Assembly (NCBI RefSeq): GCF_001996165.1
Contig: NZ_MUFP01000013.1
Location: forward strand, 1 to 44,994
Reading direction: 5' to 3'
Length of the DNA stretch: 44,994 nt
Origin: Salinivibrio proteolyticus
GTDB taxonomy: Bacteria; Pseudomonadota; Gammaproteobacteria; Enterobacterales; Vibrionaceae
The notes under the pieces are model-generated. The model was given only the letters and a program-made list of their open reading frames with translations, was not told where the DNA came from and did no database searches. The position numbers were made by a program, and so were the translations under genes. This document shows positions 17,480 to 27,193 of this stretch, piece by piece; positions within the stretch are counted from its first letter, which is position 1, and each line of letters starts with the position of its first letter.

Positions 17480-18292
17480 ATGAGGTGGTTGCGACGTCTT
17501 GCGGTGAGTGCCGTAGCAACATGGGCGATCAGTGCGCCAGTGAATGCGGCGCAAACGCCGTGTGCGGTGATTGACCACCAACAAGGCTGGCCCATTATTG
17601 GTGAGCAGTGCGATATTGGTGAAGGATTATGGGGCAACCAAGCGCTTGACCCAAATAGCCATGCGTTTTGGATCCAGTGCGGGGCAACGGAAGGTGTGCC
17701 ATCGCGCGCGTTTTTCCAGTCGCTGCGTCAAGGGTTGCCAGACTTGCCGTTTCAGGTGCATCTCCGTGATGGGCGCGGGCGTTGCCTGATTGGTCCGTAT
17801 GATAATCCTGACGTGGCCCGTTTGGTGTTACAGCGTGTGCGCCAGTTCGGACCCACCCAAAAGGCTGTTATGCGTCAAACACGTCAGCCATTATCGGAAC
17901 CGGCCGTTATTCGCTTACCCCCTTTAGCGACGCAGGCGAAGTCTATGGCGTCATCATCGACGATGGCAAAATCAACCATGTCAGCGAGCGCGTCCACCAT
18001 TAACCTGAATCATTTTGGCTTGCCTGAGCCGGAAGCCGGCGATCAGCAATATGTGGAAAAGGATATCAATTGGTTGCGTATTGACTATGCAGGCGCGATG
18101 GCACGGTGCCAAAAAGAGGGCATGATGCTGGCAAGCCAAGCCGATTTAGCCGCGGTATCTAAGGCCACCGATCAGTTGCCTATGCGTTTACCTTATTGGG
18201 TGCAAGGAGCAATGGGCGTGGATGCCCGCACTGGGAAAGTGGTGACGCGTAATGCCGATGCGGCGTTAAACGTATTGTGTAAAAAGCGTTGA
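17480..18292 (+). CDS. Secreted SPOR-domain-like protein of unknown function
   Basis: 270 residues. The signal peptide (RRLAVSAVATWAISAPVNA) is cleaved before AQTP. A region near residues 60-125 (FWIQCGATEGVPSRAFFQSL...VHLRDGRGRCLIGPYDNPDVARLVLQRVRQFG) has the strand-helix-strand pattern and the conserved GP(Y/F) step of a SPOR peptidoglycan-binding domain. A Ser/Met/Ala-rich linker (about 155-175) leads to a C-terminal segment with paired cysteines (C213 region, C266) that I do not recognise. It probably acts in the periplasm. AGGAG lies 9 bp before ATG 17480. It stands alone between two terminators. SPOR membership is inferred by eye. Confidence 0.7.
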   Translation: MRWLRRLAVSAVATWAISAPVNAAQTPCAVIDHQQGWPIIGEQCDIGEGLWGNQALDPNSHAFWIQCGATEGVPSRAFFQSLRQGLPDLPFQVHLRDGRGRCLIGPYDNPDVARLVLQRVRQFGPTQKAVMRQTRQPLSEPAVIRLPPLATQAKSMASSSTMAKSTMSASASTINLNHFGLPEPEAGDQQYVEKDINWLRIDYAGAMARCQKEGMMLASQADLAAVSKATDQLPMRLPYWVQGAMGVDARTGKVVTRNADAALNVLCKKR

Positions 18293-18312
18293 CGCTCGGA
18301 TGAAGAATAACA

Positions 18313-18341
18313 AACGCCCCGCTTGAAGCGGGGCGTTTTCG
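18313..18341. terminator. Bidirectional terminator
   Basis: An 11-bp GC-rich stem, AACGCCCCGCT / AGCGGGGCGTT, with TTTTCGTTT on the + side and a T-containing tail on the - side. It separates the converging SPOR-like gene and hemY. Confidence 0.9.
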
Positions 18342-18366
18342 TTTGCTTGTGTCTCACTTTCCACGA

Positions 18367-19563
18367 TTAAGCGGCAGGTGGTTGCTCGGGTAGCGCAAGT
18401 TTGAGTGCGGTGCGAGAGACATCGCTGGCCGCTTTTCCTTGATTGAGCTTATCCAATACATCGGCGAGATACGCGTAGTCGGTCACGTCCGCACGATACT
18501 CGAGGGCTTTCTCAAAGTGGCTACGCGCGTCTTGCCACTTCCCTTGTTGCATCAGCAACTGTCCTAACGCGCTATGGGTCACAGGATTACGGGAGTCGTA
18601 CCTGAGGAGCTCTTCGAGCATGACCACGGCGGGATGAATGTCAGGCAGCTTTAAGCTGGGAAGCAGCGCAATCAGGCTGTCCTCCGGATGTTTTTTCAAG
18701 GCTTCTCGCAGCAGAATATAGGCTTCAGAGTCCGCGTTGCGCGCCACTAAGTGGCGTACCAGCCCCACCAACAGAGCGGGTTGGCTGCGTTTGGTTTTCG
18801 AGAGTCGATTCCAGTGGGTTAGCAGTCCCTCGGTGCCTTGTTGGCTGGCAATGTGTTCCATGACACCGAGTTCCGCACGCTCACTGAGTGCTTCCAATTG
18901 CGTCCCATCTAGAAGCTGAGCTTTTTTCAGCGTGGGCAGCAAATTCAATAACGCCGACCAATCTTCCAGCTGAATATAGGTGTCTTTAAGCAGGGATAGC
19001 ATCACCGGGTTTCGAGGGTGTTGGCGCTTAATGGCACGCAACGACGCCAGTGCTTCTTCGTACTGACCGCTTTGGCTATGTAGTTGTGCACGGGTCAGGG
19101 CAAGTGCCAAGCTGTTGGCGTTAAGGTCGGCGGCTTGCTGGAGGTATTGATCTCTCGCATGAAGATCTTGACGCTGCTGCGCCGCTTCTGCAGCGGCCAG
19201 TAAATTATGCATGGGCGCGTCACTGAAAGGACGGGCTTTTGCTAATAGCTTCTCCGCTTGCTTCCATTCGCCTTCGCGTAATTTCATCAATCCCGTTTGG
19301 GTTTGCTTGCGTGCTTTGCGTTGTTTACGTCCTGATAACCAACCGCTGGCGGTGCTACTGAGCGAGAGCAGCTTGCGCAGCACCCACTCGAGCACCCATA
19401 ACACCCCAATCAATCCAATAATGAGGATAATCAGAGTGGTAACACTCATCTCAAGTGTCTGTTCGGCAGCAGAGATCAGCACATACCCTTGTTGACCAGC
19501 AAGCTCCGGGCCGACGAGCAGACCGGCAAACAGTGCCAAGACAAGCAGTAGGAGTTTAATCAT
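18367..19563 (-). CDS. hemY: HemY, membrane TPR protein of the haem operon
   Basis: 398 residues. Two N-terminal membrane segments (residues 2-22 and about 40-62) fit the HemY N-domain. The remainder is a series of TPR-like helices (for example NPVTHSALGQLLMQQGKWQDARSHFEKALEY). The enteric HemY is a membrane protein encoded after hemCDX and linked to haem synthesis, probably as a scaffold for late steps. It is not the protoporphyrinogen oxidase called HemY in Bacillus. Its ATG overlaps the hemX stop (19560-19563), so translation is coupled. It is last in the operon. Confidence 0.92.
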   Translation of the reverse strand: MIKLLLLVLALFAGLLVGPELAGQQGYVLISAAEQTLEMSVTTLIILIIGLIGVLWVLEWVLRKLLSLSSTASGWLSGRKQRKARKQTQTGLMKLREGEWKQAEKLLAKARPFSDAPMHNLLAAAEAAQQRQDLHARDQYLQQAADLNANSLALALTRAQLHSQSGQYEEALASLRAIKRQHPRNPVMLSLLKDTYIQLEDWSALLNLLPTLKKAQLLDGTQLEALSERAELGVMEHIASQQGTEGLLTHWNRLSKTKRSQPALLVGLVRHLVARNADSEAYILLREALKKHPEDSLIALLPSLKLPDIHPAVVMLEELLRYDSRNPVTHSALGQLLMQQGKWQDARSHFEKALEYRADVTDYAYLADVLDKLNQGKAASDVSRTALKLALPEQPPAA

Positions 19564-20690
19564 GACTGACCTCCTGTGAGTGGAGCGATGTCTCGACGCA
19601 GTCGAGTGTCGATTTCATCACTGACCAAGGCTTGGCTTTTGAGCTTGTTAGGTAAATCGATGCCGATTCTTTGCTGGTCGAGTGCATCGATTTGCTCGAC
19701 AAAGCGTTCCGTCACGGTCGCATCTTGGTTATAAAAGCGAAGCGTCCAATCTTTGGCCATACCCAAGGCCTCATGATACAAGGCGTCATTACCTTGATAG
19801 ACCGCGCGCATCGCTTGATCGAGCTTGTTCTTGACGTTCTCTTGCAAATAGTAGCTTTGCGTTGGCGACAACAGTGGGACAACATTGCCATCACGTTTTC
19901 GGTAGGTGACAAAGTTATCGACAAAATCTTTGACGGAGGTGGTGAGGTTGGTTTGCCAGTCATTAACCGATTCGCTCACCACCGGCTTTTCGGTTTCAAT
20001 CGCGTCAGGGATCACCGCATTGGCAAGCGGTAAGGTTTCGACTTGCTGTTGCATACTGGTTAAACGCAGCACGATGCCGTCGCGATCAATACGTTTCACT
20101 GCTTTTAGCGCCGTAATATCGTCGGCCATCGCCTGACGAATGGGCATCAAAGAAGGATCGTTAAGCTGGGCAATGCGATGGTCGGCCGCCTCCATCAGCG
20201 CGGTGGCGCTTTGCGCGTCATGCTCGAGCCAAATCTTGCGTCCGGCCATACGAATTAGGTAATCCGCTTCGGCAAGCAGCCAGTCATTCGGACGGCGCCC
20301 TTTCACTTCGGCTACCGCTTTTTGCAAGCTCTTCAAGGTATTGTCTTGCTGCGCTAAGCGTGTTCGGGTGTCATCAACCACTTGCGCCCGCGCTTTTTCT
20401 GCTGCCTGTTGCTGGTCATTCAGGGCTTGCTCAAGACGTGCAATCTGCGCTTGCTGCGCGGATAGCGTGTTTTGCAGCACGGTGGCTTGTTGGTGGCCGT
20501 GGTAGAAAAGCCAACCACTCGAGCCCAGTGCAATGGCGATGGCAACCGCACCTAATACCAGTCCACCTCGGCTGCGTGTGGCAGGTTTAGACTTATTAGG
20601 CGCCGCTTTATTGTGCGAGGCGTGCGTATCTGGTGAAGAGGGAGTCGTGGCCTTGCTTTGCTTGGTGTCGGTGTTTTTGTTGTCAGTCAT
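19560..20690 (-). CDS. hemX: HemX, membrane-anchored protein of the haem operon
   Basis: 376 residues. A Lys/Ser/Pro-rich cytoplasmic start is followed by one membrane segment (residues about 46-66, VLGAVAIAIALGSSGWLFY), a long coiled coil (LQNTLSAQQAQIARLEQALND...AVAEVKGR) and the HemX domain. It was once called uroporphyrinogen methyltransferase, but it lacks the SUMT fold and its role is unsettled. It overlaps hemD by 8 bp and hemY by 4 bp. Confidence 0.92.
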   Translation of the reverse strand: MTDNKNTDTKQSKATTPSSPDTHASHNKAAPNKSKPATRSRGGLVLGAVAIAIALGSSGWLFYHGHQQATVLQNTLSAQQAQIARLEQALNDQQQAAEKARAQVVDDTRTRLAQQDNTLKSLQKAVAEVKGRRPNDWLLAEADYLIRMAGRKIWLEHDAQSATALMEAADHRIAQLNDPSLMPIRQAMADDITALKAVKRIDRDGIVLRLTSMQQQVETLPLANAVIPDAIETEKPVVSESVNDWQTNLTTSVKDFVDNFVTYRKRDGNVVPLLSPTQSYYLQENVKNKLDQAMRAVYQGNDALYHEALGMAKDWTLRFYNQDATVTERFVEQIDALDQQRIGIDLPNKLKSQALVSDEIDTRLRRDIAPLTGGQS

Positions 20691-21447
20691 CCGAAAGTCC
20701 CGTTTTTCTTAACCTCAGCAGCGTGTAAACCAGTGCGTCATTGGCCACGCTGTCAACGGTCGTAATCGTGTCAAAACCGAGCGCAGTCGCTTGATCTTGA
20801 ATCCTTTTACTGGGCACCAGTATACGGCATTGGCGCAGCCAGTGCTGTCCGCTCAGTGTGATAAGTTGATCAAAGTGGGCTAATTGTTGACCACTGGTTA
20901 CCACCACGGTGGTAATCGTGTCTTGTGGCCAGCTTACTACTTGCGATACTAAAGGCTCAATCGCCCATTGTCGTAGATAGGCCTCGCAATAGTGAACTTG
21001 CCCGCCTTGCGACTGCAAGGTTTGCCCCATCATATCGCGTCCGCTCTCTCCGCGAAGAATGACCACCTGCTTCCCTTTTATCACGTTAAAAGGCGCCAAT
21101 GAGAGCATGCCTTCGCTGTCTTCTCGGGTAGGATACTGTACCGGCTGGTTGGCAACCTGCTGCCATTCGTTGGCCGTGCGCTGACCGACGGCCACATAAT
21201 GACAATGACGCGGCCACGCCATCCCCTGTTGTTGCAGAGCTTGATGGGTAAATGCGACCGCGCGGGGGCTAACGGCCACTAACACACTGCCAGCGGGGAG
21301 AGAGGAAAGTAGCGCGGGCAGTGACGGTAAACCTCGCCCCGGCGCAAAGCTAACCAGTGGGCAAGGCAAGGCCGCCAGCTTGTGTTGGGCAAGCTGGTCG
21401 ACTAATTGGCTGCAATCCGGCTCGGGGCGAACAACAACAATGGTCAT
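20683..21447 (-). CDS. hemD: Uroporphyrinogen-III synthase
   Basis: 254 residues, the usual size for HemD. It closes hydroxymethylbilane to uroporphyrinogen III with inversion of ring D. The family is poorly conserved, but typical stretches are present ([16 protein letters not shown] at the N-terminus, [37 protein letters not shown]). It overlaps hemC by 4 bp (21444-21447). Identity is made certain by its place after hemC. Confidence 0.92.
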   Translation of the reverse strand: MTIVVVRPEPDCSQLVDQLAQHKLAALPCPLVSFAPGRGLPSLPALLSSLPAGSVLVAVSPRAVAFTHQALQQQGMAWPRHCHYVAVGQRTANEWQQVANQPVQYPTREDSEGMLSLAPFNVIKGKQVVILRGESGRDMMGQTLQSQGGQVHYCEAYLRQWAIEPLVSQVVSWPQDTITTVVVTSGQQLAHFDQLITLSGQHWLRQCRILVPSKRIQDQATALGFDTITTVDSVANDALVYTLLRLRKTGLSDD

Positions 21448-22379
21448 GCGTCGTCTTGATAAAGCTTATCCAAGATTTGACGTGCGCCTTGGGCGAGCAG
21501 TTGCTCGGCGAGATCGGTGCCCAGTTGTTCGCCTTTTTCGAGCGGTCCTGTAATTTCGCCGCGCAGAATGGTAGAGCCATCGGGCTCACCAACTAAGGCA
21601 CGTAGCCAGATTTTGTCGCCTTGGATTTCTGAATAACTGCCAATCGGAACCTGACAGCCGCCTTCGAGGCGATTGTTCATCGCGCGTTCGCACAATACGC
21701 GTTGAGTGGTGTTGGCGTCAGACAGCGGGGCCAACAAGGTACGAATACGTTCATCATCCAATCGACATTCAATTCCTACCGCGCCTTGGCCAACCGCGGG
21801 TAAGATCACTTCTGGCGGGATTTCGCTGCGAATGCGATCGTGCAAGCCCAGTCGTTTTAACCCAGCTGCTGCGAGGATGATGGCGTCATATTGGCCATCG
21901 TCGAGTTTACCGAGACGCGTGCCGACATTGCCGCGCAATGTATTGACCACCAAGTCGGGGCGGCGCTCACGAAGCTGGGATTCTCGACGTAAGCTGGAGG
22001 TGCCTACCACCGCCCCTTCGGGCAATGCATCAATGCTGTCGTAATGATTAGAGACAAAGGCGTCACGCGGGTCGCCACGTTCACAAATGGTGACCAGCCC
22101 CAGTCCTTCAGGAAATTCGACCGGGACGTCTTTCATCGAGTGCACGGCGATGTCGGCGCGACCGTCGAGCATGGCTTGCTCGAGCTCTTTAATAAACAAC
22201 CCTTTACCGCCAATCTTGGCGAGCGGCGTGTCCAGAATCACGTCACCTTTTGTGACCATCGGCACCAGCTCGACGGATAAACCTGGGTGTGACTGCTCAA
22301 GAGCCGCTTTAACAAACTCCGCCTGCCACAAGGCCAGAGGGCTTTTGCGTGTCGCAATGCGTACGGGGGTTGAATACAT
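21444..22379 (-). CDS. hemC: Porphobilinogen deaminase (hydroxymethylbilane synthase)
   Basis: 311 residues. It polymerises four porphobilinogens to hydroxymethylbilane. The cysteine that binds the dipyrromethane cofactor is C242 ([10 protein letters not shown]), the same number as in E. coli. Other active-site regions are [17 protein letters not shown] and [11 protein letters not shown]. It is the first gene of hemCDXY, divergent from cyaA across 390 bp as in enterics. AGGA lies upstream of the start. Confidence 0.97.
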   Translation of the reverse strand: MYSTPVRIATRKSPLALWQAEFVKAALEQSHPGLSVELVPMVTKGDVILDTPLAKIGGKGLFIKELEQAMLDGRADIAVHSMKDVPVEFPEGLGLVTICERGDPRDAFVSNHYDSIDALPEGAVVGTSSLRRESQLRERRPDLVVNTLRGNVGTRLGKLDDGQYDAIILAAAGLKRLGLHDRIRSEIPPEVILPAVGQGAVGIECRLDDERIRTLLAPLSDANTTQRVLCERAMNNRLEGGCQVPIGSYSEIQGDKIWLRALVGEPDGSTILRGEITGPLEKGEQLGTDLAEQLLAQGARQILDKLYQDDA

Positions 22380-22587
22380 GATTTGCTTTCCTTCTTACAC
22401 AATGGCGCCCATCCTATCATTGGCGTTGCGCTGGACGTAATCTCTCCTGACGCGTTTGCGCATTTATGGCGTGCTGGTCGCGATATAGGTGAAAAAATGT
22501 GATCAATCGCTTATTATTACAGCAAATTGTTACTTGGAAAGACGGCATTTTTGCTGGTCTACGACTAAGGTTGTAGAGCGAAAAAGA

Positions 22588-22617
22588 TTGATGTTGGTCT
22601 CAAAAATCGCCTATAGT
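22588..22617 (+). promoter_or_regulatory. Candidate cyaA promoter
   Basis: TTGATG (22588-22593), an 18-bp spacer and TATAGT (22612-22617), giving a start near 22624 and a leader of about 155 nt. A second promoter near the CRP site is possible, but no clean -10/-35 pair is visible there. Confidence 0.5.
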
Positions 22618-22677
22618 GCGGCACAGATACCACCACACAGGCATCGGGGTTATTGGCTTTACCCGAGTTGTCTAGAG

Positions 22678-22693
22678 TGTTACATTGATCACG
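22678..22693 (+). promoter_or_regulatory. CRP-cAMP site upstream of cyaA
   Basis: TGTTA-CATTGA-TCACG matches TGTGA-N6-TCACA at 8 of 10 key bases. It closely resembles, as I recall it, the E. coli cyaA site that mediates repression of cyaA by CRP-cAMP (TGTTA-N6-TCACG there too). The feedback role is inferred from that similarity. Confidence 0.7.
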
Positions 22694-22778
22694 TTTTGTT
22701 ATCTGCAATTGGGCGGATACGGTGAAGACAGTAACGTCGACCTGTTGACCGGGATGTCAACGAATCTGGATGATTGCC

Positions 22779-25355
22779 TTGCAAACATACGTTGAACAGC
22801 AAACTGAACGCATCGAAGCGTTTAACCGTGTGAGAATGGATCGCGCGCGGTCAGCCATGAGCCGACAGGCTCAAGCGGTTTTCGATGTGCTGCCAGTGCT
22901 TTTACATCTAAACCATCCGGCTTTACCGGGGTTTTTTGACGACAGCGTGCCCTTTGGCATTGCCGATTACGAGCTTGATGAGACACAACGTCAGTTTGTC
23001 TCCGATTGCCTGATCCACACAGACACCCGTTTCTCCTCTCTAACTGCGCGTTTTGAGCACGATCAGCGCCTGCCGATTAAAGGCATGTATACCATGGGCA
23101 GTACCGGCTCCATGGGACAAAGCCTTACCAGTGACCTCGATATTTGGGTATGTGTGGATGCCTCCGTCAGCGCGGCGCAGCGCGAGATGCTGGATGCCAA
23201 GTGCACCGCTATTTCAGAGTGGGCCCTCAACCAAGGGGTAGAAGCGAACTTCTTTGTGGTCTGCGAGGGGCGTTTTCGCCATCACTTGTCACAGGCGATG
23301 ACCAGTGACAACTGTGGCACCAGTCAGCATTTTCTTTTGCTGGATGAGTTTTATCGCTCCTCCATGCGACTCGCTGGCCAAAAACTGTTGTGGTACATGG
23401 TGCCACCAGAGATGGAGGCGTGCTACGAGGACTATGTGGATACGCTGGTCGCTGACCATGGCCTTGACCGTCGTGATTGGGTCGACTTTGGTGGTCTGCC
23501 GACCATCCCAGCCGAAGAATATTTTGGCTCAAGCTTGTGGCAACTGTATAAAAGCATTGATTCACCGTATAAGTCTGTCCTCAAAGCGATTTTGCTCGAA
23601 GCCTACTCATGGCAGTATCCCGGCACCCAGCTTCTGAGTGTGGATGGCAAACGCCGTTTCTATGCTGGTTGGGTCGATGTGTATCAGTCCGACGCCTATT
23701 ATTTGATGCTGGAAAAAGTCACCCGTTATTTGGAATCCATTGGTGACACCCGTCGTCTCGACCTTGTACGTCGTTGTTTTTATCTAAAAACCCATGAGAA
23801 ATTGACCCAGGCGCCGTCGACTGGCTCGGTCGCATGGCGTCGTGACGTGTTGCGATTGCTAACTCGTGAGTGGGGCTGGGATGAACAGGCGCTGGCCTAC
23901 CTCGACAACCGCCGTTACTGGAAAGTCGAGGAGGTAAAATACGCGCACAACGAGCTGCTTGACGCCTTGATGCAAAGCTATCGGAACCTGATCCGCTTTG
24001 CCCGCCGCAACGATATTACGTCCGCGATTAGCCCACAAGACATCAGTATTCTCGCTCGTAAACTGTATGCCGCCTTTGAAGAATTGCCGGGTAAAGTGAC
24101 CTTATTGAATCCGCAAATTTCGCCGGATTTACACGAATCGGATCTCACCTTTATTCAGGTCTCGGAAGGGCGCACCAATGCGCCGGGTTGGTATTTGTAT
24201 AAGCACTCGCTTGACCCGGTCGATATCATTGGTCGCGCGCCGCTAGAGCACAATGCTTATTTATCCAAACTGGTGGCGTGGGCGTTTTTCAACGGCTTGC
24301 TGACGGAGTCAACCCATTTGCACACCGTGGTGCGCGATGCGGATGTTGATATTGATACCTTGTATCAGCTGGTCAGTGACATGCGGAACACCTTCTCCTT
24401 GCGCCCACCGCGCCCGACATTGGATGCGCTGTCGAGCCCATGTGAAATTCGCCAGCTCGCGCTGTTTGTCAATTTAGAGCAAGACCCGACATCGGCATAC
24501 AAAAAACCGTCGATGCGTTTTGACTTCAAAAACAGTGATATTTTCAGCTACGGTCCCGAACAAACTTGTTTGGTGGGGAGTGTCGATCTCGTTTATCGCA
24601 ACTCGTGGAATGAAGTTCGGACCCTGAATTACCGTGGCGATGATGCCATTTTGGAAGCATTGAAAACCATGCTGGGCAAAATGCACCAAGATGCGCTTCC
24701 CCCAGAGTCTGTGGACGTGTTCTGCTATTCTAGCAAGATGCGTGGCTTAATTCGTAATCTGGTCTACCAATTGGTCGCTGAGTGCATTGAATTGCGCTTA
24801 AAACCGATTGAAAAGGAAAAGCGCCGCCGCTTTAAAGCATTACGCATCGGCAAGCAGACCCATGGTTTGTTCTTCGAGCGCCGTGGCGTGTCAGTACAGC
24901 GGTTAGAAAACTCGGTGGATTTTTATCGCTGTATTTCCACCAATAAGGTCAACGGCACGCCGGTGATGGTGGTCGATAACCCACAAGATGTGCATCCGCC
25001 TGAAGTGGTTGATGCTTACGCCAGTGAAGGCTTGGTGCAGTTTTTCTTTGAAGATTGTACCAATGGCTACAATCTCTATATTCTCGACGAAAACAATCGG
25101 GTGGAAGTGTATCGCCAGTGCAGCGGGGATAAAACCGAAATGGTACAGGGCGTAAACCGTTTCTATACCTCTTCTCATGACCGCTACAGCTACAGTGCCA
25201 ATTTTATCAACTTTAACTTGCCGCAGTTTTATCAAATCGTGACCGATGAGCAGGGTGAAACCCAAGCCTTGCCGTTTAAATGCGATCCACAATGGCAGCC
25301 GCCGCGACAGCCGCCACATCAAGGACTAGCCGGTCAGGTAGCGTCATTTAAATAG
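22779..25355 (+). CDS. cyaA: Class I adenylate cyclase
   Basis: 858 residues from a TTG start. It makes cAMP from ATP for CRP-dependent gene control. The nucleotidyltransferase motif GSTGSMGQSLTSDLDIW (metal-binding Asp119 and Asp121) lies in the N-terminal catalytic half. Conserved blocks LLDEFYRSSMRLAGQK, EEYFGSSLWQLYKSIDSPYK, MQSYRNLIRFARRN and the C-terminal SSHDRYSYSANFINFNLPQFYQIV match the enteric enzyme. An ATG lies three codons upstream (22770), but alignment to the E. coli N-terminus puts the start at TTG 22779, with GGAT 9 bp ahead. E. coli cyaA also uses TTG, which limits translation. It is regulated by the CRP site upstream. Confidence 0.95.
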   Translation: MQTYVEQQTERIEAFNRVRMDRARSAMSRQAQAVFDVLPVLLHLNHPALPGFFDDSVPFGIADYELDETQRQFVSDCLIHTDTRFSSLTARFEHDQRLPIKGMYTMGSTGSMGQSLTSDLDIWVCVDASVSAAQREMLDAKCTAISEWALNQGVEANFFVVCEGRFRHHLSQAMTSDNCGTSQHFLLLDEFYRSSMRLAGQKLLWYMVPPEMEACYEDYVDTLVADHGLDRRDWVDFGGLPTIPAEEYFGSSLWQLYKSIDSPYKSVLKAILLEAYSWQYPGTQLLSVDGKRRFYAGWVDVYQSDAYYLMLEKVTRYLESIGDTRRLDLVRRCFYLKTHEKLTQAPSTGSVAWRRDVLRLLTREWGWDEQALAYLDNRRYWKVEEVKYAHNELLDALMQSYRNLIRFARRNDITSAISPQDISILARKLYAAFEELPGKVTLLNPQISPDLHESDLTFIQVSEGRTNAPGWYLYKHSLDPVDIIGRAPLEHNAYLSKLVAWAFFNGLLTESTHLHTVVRDADVDIDTLYQLVSDMRNTFSLRPPRPTLDALSSPCEIRQLALFVNLEQDPTSAYKKPSMRFDFKNSDIFSYGPEQTCLVGSVDLVYRNSWNEVRTLNYRGDDAILEALKTMLGKMHQDALPPESVDVFCYSSKMRGLIRNLVYQLVAECIELRLKPIEKEKRRRFKALRIGKQTHGLFFERRGVSVQRLENSVDFYRCISTNKVNGTPVMVVDNPQDVHPPEVVDAYASEGLVQFFFEDCTNGYNLYILDENNRVEVYRQCSGDKTEMVQGVNRFYTSSHDRYSYSANFINFNLPQFYQIVTDEQGETQALPFKCDPQWQPPRQPPHQGLAGQVASFK

Positions 25356-25407
25356 TCAACGAGCGCGGCCCGTGTGAGGCTCGCGCTGTGTCGATTGTCC
25401 ACCAAGA

Positions 25408-25719
25408 TCACCAAGAAACAGGTTCGCCTGCGTGCTTGCTGCACTCTTGCTGCACCAGATCCATCAACACGAGTCCCGTTTTGCTGCAGGTCCATTCGCC
25501 GTCTTTGAGGGCAAAGTGGAATCCACCGCTTTTCGACGCGAGCCAGATTTCTTGCATCGGCTCTTGGCGGTTAATGATGATTTGGCTGCCATCATCGAAC
25601 TCCAGCGTCATTACGTTGCCAACGCTCTCATAATCGATGTCGGCGCCTGAGTCATCGATACCTTCTTCAATGGCCTGCATTTGTAAATCGACCAACTGAT
25701 GATATTCCGTTGTGTTCAT
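25408..25719 (-). CDS. cyaY: Iron-sulfur cluster assembly protein CyaY (frataxin)
   Basis: 103 residues, the usual CyaY length. The acidic first helix (EYHQLVDLQMQAIEEGIDDSGADIDYES) is the iron-binding face, followed by the beta sheet with the family motif GSQIIINRQEPMQEIWLASKSGGFHF. It modulates IscS activity and may deliver iron in Fe-S assembly. It converges on cyaA and is divergent from lptM, the standard cyaA-cyaY-lptM-lysA-dapF order. Confidence 0.95.
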   Translation of the reverse strand: MNTTEYHQLVDLQMQAIEEGIDDSGADIDYESVGNVMTLEFDDGSQIIINRQEPMQEIWLASKSGGFHFALKDGEWTCSKTGLVLMDLVQQECSKHAGEPVSW

Positions 25720-25796
25720 CCCGTTACATCCTATTGCTTTTCATGGTTGTGATGCGATTATAGAGGGCATTGACTCGATAATCACTGGCATTCACT

Positions 25797-25907
25797 ATGC
25801 GAAAACTCGTCATTTTACTGATGCTCACTGGCATCATGACACTGACCGGCTGTGGCCAACAAGGGCCCCTGTATTATCCGGACCAACAACCGACGCAAAA
25901 TCAATAA
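25797..25907 (+). CDS. lptM: LptM small lipoprotein (YifL family)
   Basis: 36 codons encoding a short lipoprotein. A charged start (MRKLVILLM) leads to a lipobox LTGC with the lipidated Cys at residue 19, then the conserved GQQGPLYYP stretch and a Pro/Gln-rich tail. In E. coli LptM binds the LptD/LptE translocon and helps LptD mature in the outer membrane. It lies between divergent cyaY and lysA, its usual place. It starts the lptM-lysA-dapF-xerC transcription unit. Confidence 0.9.
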   Translation: MRKLVILLMLTGIMTLTGCGQQGPLYYPDQQPTQNQ

Positions 25908-25931
25908 CCAACGACGACAGGGAAGAACACC

Positions 25932-27185
25932 TTGGATTATTTCAATTATCAGGACGACGGCCAGCTGTGGGCCGAATCATTGCCTTTGACCCAGCTTGCC
26001 GATAATCACGGCACACCCTTGTACGTCTATTCACGTGCAACCTTTGAGCGCCATTGGCACGCGTTTGATCGCGCCGTAGGCGATCATCCGCATTTGGTAT
26101 GCTATGCCGTTAAAGCAAACTCCAATATCGGTGTGTTAAATGTGCTGGCACGCTTGGGGTCAGGATTTGATATTGTCTCTCAAGGTGAACTCGAGCGCGT
26201 GCTCGTCGCCGGTGGTGATCCCGCGAAAGTGGTGTTTTCTGGCGTGGGGAAAACGGCCGCAGAAATGCGTCGTGCACTGGAAGTAGGCATCAAATGCTTC
26301 AATGTGGAATCACACTCTGAACTCGATCGCTTAAACCAAGTGGCGGGCGAGTTGGGTGTGCAAGCGCCGATATCGTTGCGTATTAACCCTGATGTGGATG
26401 CCAACACCCACCCCTACATCTCAACGGGCTTAAAGGAAAACAAATTTGGTATTGCCTTTGCGGAGGCGTTGAATAGTTTTCGTTATGCAGCCAGCTTGCC
26501 ACACCTTAAGGTCGAAGGCATTGACTGTCATATCGGCTCACAACTGACCGAACTCGCACCTTTTATTGAATCTACCGACCGCTTGTTGGCGTTGATTGAT
26601 ACCTTGGGCGATGAAGGTATTACGATTCGTCATCTGGATGTGGGTGGCGGATTAGGCGTGACCTATAGCGACGAGAAACCGCCTCAGCCATCGGAGTATG
26701 CCAGAGCGTTGTTGGCGCGTTTGGACAATCATCGTCATCTTGAGCTGATTTTTGAGCCGGGCCGTGCGATTGCCGCCAATGCGGGGGTGTTGCTGACCAA
26801 GGTTGAGTTTCTCAAGCACAGTGAGCATAAAAACTTTGCCATTATCGATGCGGGGATGAACGATTTAATTCGTCCGTCACTGTATCAAGCCTATCAAGAA
26901 ATCATTCCCGTGGTGCCGCGCCAAGGGGAACCACAAACCTATGATTTAGTAGGACCAGTTTGCGAAACGGGTGATTACTTGGGCAAAGACCGCTCGCTGG
27001 TGTTAGAAGCGGGTGATTTACTGGCGGTACGCTCAGCCGGCGCATATGGCTTTGTGATGGCGTCAAACTATAACTCACGCTGCCGCCCCGCCGAGGTCAT
27101 GGTCGATGGCGACCAAGCACACCTTGTGCGCGAGCGCGAAAACTTGGCGTCGTTATGGCAGCTTGAACAGCGCCTACCAGAATAA
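25932..27185 (+). CDS. lysA: Diaminopimelate decarboxylase
   Basis: 417 residues from a TTG start with AGGGA 9 bp upstream. A fold-type III PLP enzyme, it converts meso-diaminopimelate to lysine. The PLP lysine is K61 ([14 protein letters not shown]). Other motifs are HIGSQL, the phosphate-binding [14 protein letters not shown] and the catalytic cysteine GPVCETGD. It is followed 8 bp later by dapF, which makes its substrate, so the last two lysine-synthesis steps are coupled. Confidence 0.95.
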   Translation: MDYFNYQDDGQLWAESLPLTQLADNHGTPLYVYSRATFERHWHAFDRAVGDHPHLVCYAVKANSNIGVLNVLARLGSGFDIVSQGELERVLVAGGDPAKVVFSGVGKTAAEMRRALEVGIKCFNVESHSELDRLNQVAGELGVQAPISLRINPDVDANTHPYISTGLKENKFGIAFAEALNSFRYAASLPHLKVEGIDCHIGSQLTELAPFIESTDRLLALIDTLGDEGITIRHLDVGGGLGVTYSDEKPPQPSEYARALLARLDNHRHLELIFEPGRAIAANAGVLLTKVEFLKHSEHKNFAIIDAGMNDLIRPSLYQAYQEIIPVVPRQGEPQTYDLVGPVCETGDYLGKDRSLVLEAGDLLAVRSAGAYGFVMASNYNSRCRPAEVMVDGDQAHLVRERENLASLWQLEQRLPE

Positions 27186-27193
27186 GGATTGGC

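Larger units (their letters stand above)
22380..22769. other. hemC-cyaA divergent intergenic region
   Basis: About 390 bp of regulatory DNA with no credible gene. It holds a cyaA promoter candidate, a CRP-like site and, near the cyaA start, the inverted repeat GTTGAC-N6-GTCAAC (22744-22761). The hemC promoter was not located. Confidence 0.7.

Noticed and set aside
22490-22515. A CRP site at AATGTGATCAATCGC
   Set aside because: Only the left half-site TGTGA fits; the right half does not resemble TCACA.
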